Assembly: GCF_963675165.1 (NCBI RefSeq)
Contig: NC_087389.1
Location: 3,072,001 to 3,136,000 of the forward strand
Length of the DNA stretch: 64,000 nucleotides
Direction of reading: 5' to 3'
From: Halichondria panicea
Lineage: Eukaryota > Porifera > Demospongiae > Suberitida > Halichondriidae
This document shows, in pieces, positions 54,819-64,000 of the stretch. The notes beneath the pieces are model-generated. The model had not been told where the DNA came from and did not search any database. It saw only the letters and a list, made by a program, of their open reading frames with translations. Numbering within the stretch: position 1 is the first letter of the stretch; each line of letters begins with the position of its first letter. A program made the translations under genes and the position numbers.

Positions 54819-55881
54819 GGAATTTTACATAGATCTAGCTTGTAAATCTAGCTTGTAATTGAGCCTCTTACCTCTTAGACCCATAGTTATACTATTAGCT
54901 ACTTTCAGATGATTTTGTTAGCTGGGACCAGACCCACATTGGCCACAACGTCTGGACTTCGAGGAGAATAAGGTAGGGCTGCTGGGAGCTGGTGGCTCTG
55001 GTTCTGGACAAGTGTCAGCGACAGAGCAGAACTCTCGAATTTTGTGAAAGAGGTACGAGACCTTGCGGCTCAATTAGCTCGGGTCGGCGACGACGAGGGT
55101 CGAAGAAACTGGCCCAGTCGTACCTTCTCCACAACCTGTGAGTGAAAATGGTCTTAAACACCTACTTAAACGCACGTCACTTAAACGCACGTCGATTATT
55201 TCAACCATATTTACATACCTTTGTAGGACGATTTGTAAGACGATTTGTAAGGAAGTGTACAGTAGGGTACCGGTAGCATGTCATTGAGGCTGAGGATGAT
55301 TCTTGTGTGTCGCTCAGTCCCATTGTGTCGCTCAGTCCCATTGTGTCGCTCAGTCCCATGGTGTTATTTTTGTTTGTTTTGGCCAGACTTCTCACCTGTA
55401 AATTTAAACTTAAAACTAATGGTTCTATACGAATATGCCATGGTGTGGTTAACCTCGCACAGCTCCCAGCTTCATCACAGAGGAAGTTACGTTTACCTGA
55501 TGAGGAATGGCCTCACAATTTACCCCAAATAGAGCACACTTCCTCGGTAAATAGGCCAAAATAATAGTAAGCACACACCAACACAGATGCGTCCGGCGCG
55601 TGACGATTGGTCACACACAGTCTTGTAGTCTCGTGCTCTGTGTAGGTGGCGCTGAGAGTGGAGTATTGGCTCGTTACAAAGGTATTGGCTTCGTAATTAC
55701 AAGAAATCATAAATCATTAGCAGCTAATAGTAGGGTTGGGCCCACTCACCCAAGCACCCAAGCACAGTTATTTTGAGTTTATATATCTGTTGCCTGAACA
55801 TTGTACAAAAAGTTATAAGAAAACAAAAACAACAACTTTTTGTCATCCCTCAGGGTCTTCAGTGAGGTAAGTGTAGGTCCA
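54819..55881. other. Interval with weak coding-like runs and a short tandem repeat
   Basis: Plus-strand pieces ELSNFVKEVRDLAAQLARVG (54995-55060) and GVVNLAQLPASSQRKLRLPD then HNLPQIEHT (55440-55550) look protein-like but lack a start or family match. The 18-bp unit GTGTCGCTCAGTCCCATT occurs three times at 55306-55360. Confidence 0.3.
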
Positions 55882-56020
55882 CAACAGTGGCGTAGGCAGA
55901 GGGGGGTTATAGCCCCCCCCTTTTGTGTTTAAACCAGCTTGAATCTGTCGATTTATTCTGCGCGCCTGCTCTGGCCCTGCATTTGAGCCCTGCCCTTCCC
56001 AAAATCCTGGCTACGCCACT
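55882..56020. mobile_element. CAGTGG-type MITE, 139 bp
   Basis: CAGTGGCGTAGGCAGAGG at the left and CCTGGCTACGCCACTG at the right. Duplication uncertain (CACAA borders both sides). Confidence 0.65.
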
Positions 56021-56282
56021 GCACAAGACAAACTAGTGGCTTACTGTTCTCAGTCGCCTTGGGTAGTACTAGTGCAGTAACTAAATTTGCTAGGGTGAAG
56101 CTACGCCCTCTTTAATAGGTGCAGAGGTGAGGTCACCATTGTTTTCCTACTGAGCATGCCCAGACAGAATTTGTTATAAAATAGATCTGTTACTATGCTA
56201 TATGCCCACAGGCGCTAGGCATGTGCATGTGCTGCTCTTACCTGCATGCAAGATTCTGCTGCCAACTTGAGAACTGCTGTCA

Positions 56283-56844
56283 TTACCCGAGGCGCGCGTG
56301 GGCGGCCACGGTCTGTTGGTTTGTTTGTTTGTCTGTTGGTATATCTAATCACCTGGGTACCACAGCACTGCGTTTACAGCATGGATAGCCTTCACACAAC
56401 AATATCTTGGTTTAAATAGTGGCAGCTTTTGATGTTTAATAAAAGCTAAGAAGCTTGAACAAACTTTGTGGCTTACTTGGATGTTCTAGCACTGCGTTTA
56501 CAGCATGGGTAGCCTCCATACAACAAGTTAGTACTTTTGATAGTGGCACCTTTCGGTGTTAAAAGCTTCGTTGTCTAATAAAAGCGTAGCTTGAACACTC
56601 CGAACAGGGTCACTAAAGTAGAAAGCTTGAATTATAGCCTACTCCATGCAGGACCTGGAGCCATACTTCTCTGAGACTTCTTTGCTGTGATCCTAATCCA
56701 CAGTGCATATATCTATAGTACCACTACCTGTTCTCAAATGTTCTGTGCAAGTCATACATGATAACAACATCACTATATTATGGCAGCATTATATTTCTGG
56801 TTTCTTTATAATACCAGCCGAGGGTTTGCACTTTAGTGCTCTAG
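56283..56844 (+). mobile_element. R-family repeat, copy R4
   Basis: Starts TTACCCGAGGCGCGCGTGGG and ends GCACTTTAGTGCTCTAG; more diverged than R1 and R2, with an internal duplication (GCGTTTACAGCATGG at 56370 and 56495). Confidence 0.75.
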
Positions 56845-57696
56845 TTTCTGAAGGAAGAACTGCTTCTGGAATTTCTACAGGAAGGACTGCTATATCACCT
56901 GCTGGAGTTACTTTGTAATTATACTTCACTGTATATATGGTTTAGTAGTATAACAGTACAAACATTCTGTTTTGTATATTGCACTGCAGGAGATTCACTG
57001 GAGATTCACTGGGTACCACCACTTCTTGACAATATTCAACCACCACCACATCCACTACACACTATAGCTTACGAACTATAGCTTAAATCTCTTGACCTTA
57101 ATTATACTCAACTAATTATACTCAACTACAGCACAAAAAGAAGAACAATATCTTCCTCATATCCACATCTACAAAAACTTTCATCTCACATTAATAGTAA
57201 GTTAGTTGTTATTATTTTTAAACGAGCATGTTGGCCGGATTAGTCGCTATTCTGAGTATAAAAAGAGCTGCTGTGGGCGCGACCTTTGACCCCGAAATTT
57301 CCATTCAAGCCTTAGTAACGATTTCTCTTGCACAAAAACGGCACTCCACAAGGGGTCTAGGTGGTTTTTTTCTTAGCAATAAAAAGAGTAACCAAGGGCT
57401 CAAGGTAGGTAGCAGCAAAAAGGCCATGTACAATGCTTCTTTTCATGAGTGTGTAGTAGACAGTATTGCGCATTGGATGATGTTGAAGAAGGTGAATCTG
57501 AAAAATAATTTTCCGAATGTTCATTATTATATCAAACAACATCTGTACAACCATCAGGGCTGTCAAGTGGGCTGCCAGTCAAGTGGGTGCACGGCATCAG
57601 GGGGAAGAAGCTCTCCCTCTAGCGAAGAGGCCGAAGAAAGGTAACGCTAGATGAGAAAATGGGTTATTATTATCATATTAATTTGGACAGTCCTTA
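56845..57696 (+). other. Weak coding-like runs, unknown 138-codon frame
   Basis: 56850-56918 (EGRTASGISTGRTAISPAGV) and, after an acceptor-like GCACTGCAG at 56990, DSLEIHWVPPLLDNIQPPPH could be exon pieces. 57228-57644 is open for 138 codons (MLAGLVAILSIKRAAVG, ECVVDSIAHWMMLKKVNL) but matches nothing I know. Confidence 0.25.
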
Positions 57697-59408
57697 ATGC
57701 CCCTGAGCACACGCACATACAGGGGACATAAACATGCACACACACACGCGCGGACTCACACACACACACACCACACACATGCCCACACACACACACAGGG
57801 TGCATACAACACAGGGGGGACACACACACAGGGGACGCACACACACGCACAGGGGGTATACACACGCACACACGCGTGCGGGCACACACACACACACACT
57901 GGGGCACACACACACGCGCGGGCACACACACACACACACACACACGCACGCACACACACACCACACACATGCACACACACACACACACTCACACACACCA
58001 CACACACATGCACGCACACACCACACACTCACACAGGGTGCATACAGCATACAATACAGGGGACACACACACACACACACACAGGGGACACACACACACA
58101 TGCACGCACACACAGGGGCACACACACACGCACATACACGCACATACACGCACATACAGGGGACACAAACACGCACACACACACGCGCGGGCACACACAC
58201 ACACACACTCACACACACCACACACACGCATGCACACACCACACACACGCACAAATGCACACACAGGGTGCATACAACACAGGGGGGACACACACACATA
58301 CACACACACACGCACACGCACACACACGCACGTACACACACACACACACTACACACACACACACTCACACACACCACACACACATGCATACACGCACACA
58401 CAGGGTGCATACAATACAGGGGGGACACTCACACACACCACACACACGCACGCACACACCACACACATGCACAAACGCACACACAGGGTGCATACAACAC
58501 AGGGGGGACACACACACACATACACACACACACACACACACGCACATACACACACACACACAGTCACACACACCACACACACATACCACACACATGCACA
58601 CCGGCACACACAGGGTGCATACAATACAGGGGGGACACACACCGGCACACACACACACACACACACGCACCACAGGGCACACAGGGACACACACCACACA
58701 CTCACACACAGGGGGACACACACACACACACTCACACACAGGGGACATACACACACACACACACAGGGACACACACACGCACACACAGGGGGCACACATA
58801 CGCACACACGCACACACAGGTACACATACACACAGGCACACACACACACACCGGGGGCACACACACGCACACACAGGGACACACAATGGTACACACACAC
58901 ACACACACACGCACACGCAGGGGACACACACATACACAAACACGCACACACACACACACGCACACGCAGGGGACACACGCACACAAACACGCACACACAC
59001 ACAACACACACAAACACACACACATACACAGGGGCACACACACACACACACATACGCACATACGCACACACAACACAGGGGGCACACATGGGTACACCCA
59101 CACACACACGCATACACAGGGGGCACACATACAAACACAAACACAATCACGCACGCACACACACACACACGCACACACACACACACACACGCACACATAC
59201 GCACACACGCAGGACACACAACACAGGATGGCACACATGGGTACACACACACACACAGGGGACACACACACAAACACAAACACAAACATACACGCTCACA
59301 CAGGGGCACACACACACACTCACACACACACGCATATCACACACACACGCACACATACGCACACACATGGGCACACAACACAAGGGGCACGCATGGGTAC
59401 ACACATAG
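57697..59408. repeat. CA-rich satellite of 1.7 kb with higher-order units
   Basis: Almost entirely CACA with interspersed GGGG and CG steps. The phrase GGGTGCATACAACACAGGGG or its close variant GGGTGCATACAATACAGGGG occurs about six times between 57799 and 58640, and GCACACATGGGTACAC three times near 59080, 59235 and 59390 (spacing about 150 bp). The array therefore has higher-order structure. Confidence 0.95.
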
Positions 59409-60724
59409 AATATACACTGAGCACATACTGACCATGATAATAATACATCAATGTTAGTTTTATCTTGAGGTTTAGGTTTATTCTCTTGTCTCCATCATTC
59501 TGGATTTTGCCCAACGACAATGTCTGGACTCAGTATACGCACAGGTCTTTCCATAGTAAATGAGGTCAATCTTATTTTTTTCTATTTTTATACTAGCTTT
59601 ACCGTTTATTTACCATTTTCCGATGGAATCATGATGCTTATGACGTACTGTACTGAAAACTGTCAATAAAATTTCATGGAAGTGCCCACATAATTTGCCT
59701 GAAGCTAGCAAAGTTGGGATAAAAATTAAGCATAGGTAGATCCAGAGGAGGGTCCCAAACAAGTCACTAAAAATCATGTGAGTGATCTCTGGAGTAAAAT
59801 CAACTGGAGTAAACCATAGATCTACGAGTACAAGTAAACACGTACACACAAAGAAGGCTGAACATACAGTACAGCTCAAGCTCAGGATATAGCAGGCCTA
59901 GCTCCTATCCTGCTCTCACTTGGAGGCCCTTGGTAAGGCTGTAATGAAAATCTAAGCTGCCCTATATTATAGGGACAAAAGCAGCTTAGATTTAAAGGAC
60001 TAAGCTGCTGTGTTTTTCCCTGATAAAGAACATCAAAATTGTGTCTGACACAATTAGAGTTATGAATAATTAAAACGTATTTTTTGCCAACCACAAATGC
60101 TATGTGTTCCAACTGACTGTTATAAGCAAAGCACAAGTGGTCAGCCAAGCATATAAAAATTGAAACGATTTATCCTGTCGCTTACATGTAATTATGTCGT
60201 GATCTGGTGCTGGCTTAAGGTTTTCAATGTAATTTTATACGTATATTACGGCCGGATATGACGTTTTGGGTGTGGTTTAGCAAATAAAATAGAGAACAGT
60301 TATCCTACATTATGTAAAAGTAATTGAGTGAGTAAAAAACAATGTTAAGTTCTAGCTCTAGTACAGCAACACACCGCCTGGAGTTGAGATAAAATAATCA
60401 TACGTGGTACACAATGTTACAACAATATGGACAATGCTTGAGTTGACACACAGAAGATTAACATAGCACATAATACATACCATATAACGGAAAAATTTGA
60501 TGGGGGATTTTTGGCTCAGACTGAGCGATCTGAGCTAAGTTTCTGTTCTCTTGCTTGACAGCGATCTGAGCTGTCGTGATTATTTTTGCTAAGTTCCTGT
60601 TCTCTTGCTTAACGTACGGTAGGGTGAGGGGTGGGGGCAGCAGAGGGGGTGTGGCCTCCATTGTAATTGGTGGGTGCTGCATGTACCTGCATGCAAGGGT
60701 CAATGTAAAATTGAACACGACATA
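59409..60724. other. Gene-poor interval
   Basis: Minus-strand frames at 59610-59879 and 59882-60148 have no recognisable product. 60235-60305 is a pogo-MITE interior fragment (GGTGTGGTTTAGCAAATAAA). 60525-60611 has a tandem repeat (AAGTTTCTGTTCTCTTGCTT / AAGTTCCTGTTCTCTTGCTT). Confidence 0.4.
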
Positions 60725-60873
60725 CCGTATATATAGCGGGTAATTTTTGTGGGTAACCGCAAACATTTATACCCACGAATTTAATGCATGCATGATTGCA
60801 AAAGGGTACTATATTCCGCGAAAATTAAATCCGCGAAAGTTTATCCCACGAAATATACCCGCTATACATGCAG
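60725..60873. mobile_element. M-family MITE
   Basis: CCGTATATATAGCGGGTAAT at the left and inverted CTGCATGTATAGCGGGTATA at the right, with TA at 60723-60724 and 60874-60875. Confidence 0.7.
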
Positions 60874-62368
60874 TATAATTATGGAGGCCATTATGGACAT
60901 TATGGAGGCCAGGCCCGTACCCAGCATTAAATTTGACACAGCTTGTGTTGATACCCATGGCCATACAGTCTATGGGACAATTATGGTAATATTTTACTCT
61001 CCTTGTATAGCACAGTAACTTACTTTTTGTGACCATGTGTTATATGCATATCATGTGAGGATTCTAGAATTTCATGTGCCTGTAGCACCTTGTATTTGGT
61101 TACACTACTACACCCAAAACCATAAATTAAATATCTTCAGATTTTTTCCAATATATCAAATCTTTGGTATACATGTATAGTACGTCTCATACCTATCACT
61201 TTTCAGGTAAAATAGCATTGATTAAACAATAATTTATGGGCAATAATTATTATTACAAAAAAATTAATTACGTGATTAAATTTAGCATCCAAAGTCTAGC
61301 AGGATTACTAGTGGTGATGAAATGCATTGCAGAGGTACAAAAGATAAAGACTCAGAATGAGTATAAACATAATGAGTATAATAGTGATGAAATGTCAAGG
61401 TAGGGACCATCAAACCAACAAACATACACATTTAGTGTAGGTGTGTAGGTGTAGCTATTCTAGTCTTGGTCGCTTCGATGATGGACCTGATGTAAGTTCA
61501 GAATTTCCCCGATCAGGTCATGGAAATTACTCGAAAAGTAGTTACGGCGAGCGTCATCATTATTTTTTTCAACACCTATAAGGAATGTATAATTAAGGTA
61601 TGTGTTTTTTAGATAGCCAAACCGTACATTGTCCACTGAACTGCTTGACATTCCCATACAATTTTACAAAGTGAGTAGTGTGCATATAAGGAGTGACGTT
61701 TTTTGTGTTGGAAGCCTCAGAAATAGTTCAATCCACTCCTTAGCCTACAGTGCTGCACATGCAATCATGGTTGAACAATGATTGCGGTACCTTAGAATGT
61801 AACTCTTCCGATCAGTGGGATCATCAGTCTGTGGGATCATCAGTCTTGTAAAAAAATCAGACTTGTAAGCCTAATTTTGATCAACTAGATGACTGAGTGC
61901 TTCTTGTCAATTCTGCAACTGAATTATGGAACTCTCTGTTATAATAGCTAGAGATAATTACACTAGGCGGATGTCACATGTCTAAGTGAATTAGTTTGAT
62001 TAGCAGGCGAACACGGCCGGAATAAAGGCCTCGTGTACACTGGGCAGCACCTTCGGATTTTTAACGCATTTCGGGAATTAAGAATTAACTCCTCACAGCA
62101 CTAGATGACTTTATGATGTATCGGATTAGATGGGGATGATCTGGAAGGAGGCCTGGTAGTACTCTTGAGAGCTTTGGGGAGGATTTAGTATATCTTTTGG
62201 TAACAATGGCAATAAGCATACAAATAAAAGGAACGTACTTTTCTTGCAAGGTAGCACCTGTTTTCAAGAAGAGACTTGGATAGGGTTTGGTCGATTTCCC
62301 TAGCGATAACCTACATGTATGGTAGTGTTTGTATGGTAGTGTTTGCAATGAAATATTAAAAAAATGGG
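60874..62368. other. Gene-poor interval
   Basis: A minus-strand run at 61453-61650 (NNDDARRNYFSSNFHDLIGE) looks coding-like and could be an exon; unsupported otherwise. CAGTCTGTGGGATCATCAGT is locally duplicated near 61830. Confidence 0.3.
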
Positions 62369-62546
62369 TGCTAACTTCAACGTATACACGTCTCGTAATT
62401 GCCGGTGAAACCGCACTTCCTTGTTTGGAAGCGACTAAGTGCTTGCAAACCTGTATTGTGCATAACACGTGTAGGGATTCAACTACTTTTATATGGAAAT
62501 GCCAAACGTGGTCAGCCGCTCCTTCTCTTATTTATGGGCTCCTGGT
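62369..62546. mobile_element. hAT-like MITE H2, one end lost
   Basis: Inverted relative to H1: GCTAACTTCAACGTA through TGGAAGCGACTAAGTGCTTG to CTTATTTATGGGCTCCTG. The partner terminus is missing. Confidence 0.75.
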
Positions 62547-63204
62547 TTTATGCCATACTTTTAACCATGGTTACCTGTATTTCTGTGGTCTGTGGGAGGA
62601 GTGGGAGGAGTGTCTCAGGAAACACTATTTGTATTTGAGCAGCATGTTCATGAACAGCTGGGTTTTGCGGCAACTACTATCACCAGGTTCTTTGGTTTGA
62701 GGTTCTTTGGTGTTTGGAATCCTTTGGTGTTTGAGAAAGTGTGATATGGTGATATGGCTGCAACTGCTGCAACTGCTGCAACTGGTGAGTAGGGTTTAAA
62801 ATTTCGTGCAATTTAATATTATTTTGTCTTCTTTGGAAAATTTCGCGGTATTAAATTTCGTGAAAGTGTGAAAGTTAAATTAAGAGGGTGTGGCATTGGC
62901 ATTTATCTCGCGTAGTTGAGTTCTATCATCATGGATACATTCTCCATAGCATCGATGAGGCTACCATGTCTATCAGGGTACATGGAACATGGAATGCATT
63001 AGTAGGGGAGTGCAAGAGCAGGAACTGCTGTTGTTGTAGGGCATGCTCTCTATTTCTAAGAAGAAGTGGCTCAACAATAACAGCAGAAGATATTCTACAG
63101 ATCTTCCCCAAGGGGGCCCGTGTATGCTCACTTTTTCTGGACAGCGTCAAAATATTAATAAGGTAAAAGCCCTCATTGCTGAGGTGGTACAGGTAGTAGT
63201 AAGA
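62547..63204 (+). other. Possible 5' exons of the damaged protease gene
   Basis: 62755-62784 gives MAATAATAAT followed by an ideal donor (G|GTGAGT); the unit CTGCAACTG is repeated three times. 63043-63162 is open between an acceptor (TTGTTGTAG) and a donor (AAG|GTAAAAG): SKKKWLNNNSRRYSTDLPQG. Membership in one gene with the next feature is inference. Confidence 0.3.
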
Positions 63205-63770
63205 AGGATGCAACAGGTGATATTGATGTGGATATGCCTGCAAAACGGCCAGCCCTATGCAGTGATGTTTGGACAAACCTCGAAAATATTACTTTGTATA
63301 TGGAAGACAAACAGACAAACAGAAGATCCTTGGAAATGATCTATTAAATGACGATTATATCACAGCACAGAATTTGTTAAAGAGACAGTTCCCTTCACCA
63401 GTTGGACATACTGTGTACGATAATTGGGTATGCAACAATTTCTCCACTGCCGTGGTAATCACTGGATTACTGTCAGCACGTTAGGATGTGCTAAAGGTGA
63501 AATTAACATTTTTGATTCAATATTCTCTTCACTCGATAAAGATATTCTGAGCAACATTTTCAAAAACAATAGCCTTTGTTTCAAGAACGCTGATGTTCAC
63601 AAACAGAAAGGACTGTGGTCTTTTTGCCATAGCTTTTGCAACGCATCTTGCTATGCTAATGGTACTAGTCCCACCTGTGTTTCATTTGATCAAAGTTCAT
63701 TTGATCAAAGTAGTCATCTTGTATCATGCATTAGCCCATTAGCCTATCAATTTATTTCCTATGCTGTAAA
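63205..63770 (+). pseudogene. Ulp1-like (C48) protease domain, copy 2, frameshifted
   Basis: Pieces in changing frames: KRPALCSDVWTNLENITLYM (63225 on), LLNDDYITAQNLLKRQFPSP (63343-63402), then GNHWITVSTLG with INIFDSIFSS (catalytic His and Asp), then after a shift at about 63620 DCGLFAIAFAT (nucleophile Cys), then a shift back to ANGTSPTCVSFDQS. At least three frame changes, plus a 15-bp tandem duplication (TTCATTTGATCAAAG) near 63688-63717. Homologous over its length to the copy at 52365-52868. Not expected to be active. Confidence 0.75.
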
Positions 63771-64000
63771 ATTGTTGATACCATTCCATCCCAGAACATG
63801 ATATAAACATAAAACTATTTTATTATTATAAGTCCAGAATTTCTAAATGCAATTGATGATGATTTCAGGATGAGATTCGAATCGATTGCCGTTCAATCAC
63901 ACTTAACCTTAAATCAACAGGTTCCTCGGTTCCACTCTCTAGTTGCTTGCAAACGATATCACCACACCACTCCTGAAATTTATACAGAATAAATACATGT
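63771..64000. other. Right edge of the window
   Basis: No feature recognised. Confidence 0.4.

Noticed and set aside
54900-54960. tRNA genes or tRNA-derived SINEs across the window
   Set aside because: I looked for A-box and B-box patterns in the repeat families and intergenic parts and found no pair with the right spacing.
57694-59457. Very long open frames (up to about 586 codons) of His-Thr or Cys-Val composition
   Set aside because: They are the translation of CACA/GTGT satellite in several frames at once; a two-base repeat has no stops. Not genes.

Overview
The window is nuclear DNA from an animal, most likely a sponge. It carries spliced GT-AG genes for two conserved eukaryotic proteins, many introns of only 47-70 bp, and repeat families I associate with sponges and cnidarians. 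No bacterial operon, CRISPR array, rRNA or convincing tRNA was seen. The sponge assignment is inference; the eukaryotic and animal assignment is firm.

Layout. 1-5343: DNA transposons and foldbacks, in or upstream of the first intron of RPS10. 5344-12001 (+): the last four coding exons of ribosomal protein S10 (eS10), whose large introns are packed with elements. 12279-14512: a foldback with very long inverted arms, then a copy of repeat R. 15144-20814: a 5.7 kb inverted-repeat element with a perfect 7-bp target duplication; it holds a smaller TA-flanked element with a 261-codon gene and a broken retroelement (reverse transcriptase, CCHC finger, restriction-like endonuclease) whose start codon lies about 50 bp from the element tip. 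20898-23069: small repeats. 23070-39712 (-): ANAPC5, subunit 5 of the anaphase-promoting complex, rebuilt here as 17 exons and 605 residues; its introns are either 47-70 bp or kilobases of nested elements. 40249-46012: possible last exon of an unknown minus-strand gene, then repeats including a foldback with tandem arrays in its arms. 46345-48087 (+): a CARF-like gene. 48283-54500: repeats, a Ulp1-like protease domain and a pogo-type transposase relic. 57697-59408: a 1.7 kb CA-rich satellite. 63205-63770: a second, frameshifted Ulp1-like domain.

Mobile elements are the main content. Families named here: 'GATTGG' (7-bp duplications), T and P (9-bp duplications, TAG...CTA ends), S (TAA duplications, internal CA microsatellite), R (about 560 bp, insertion signature unresolved), pogo-like and other TA-flanked elements, and foldbacks. 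Nesting is clear: T4 lies in E, which lies in R3, inside an ANAPC5 intron. Several families carry the palindrome GCGCATGCGC, which matches the animal NRF1 binding site.
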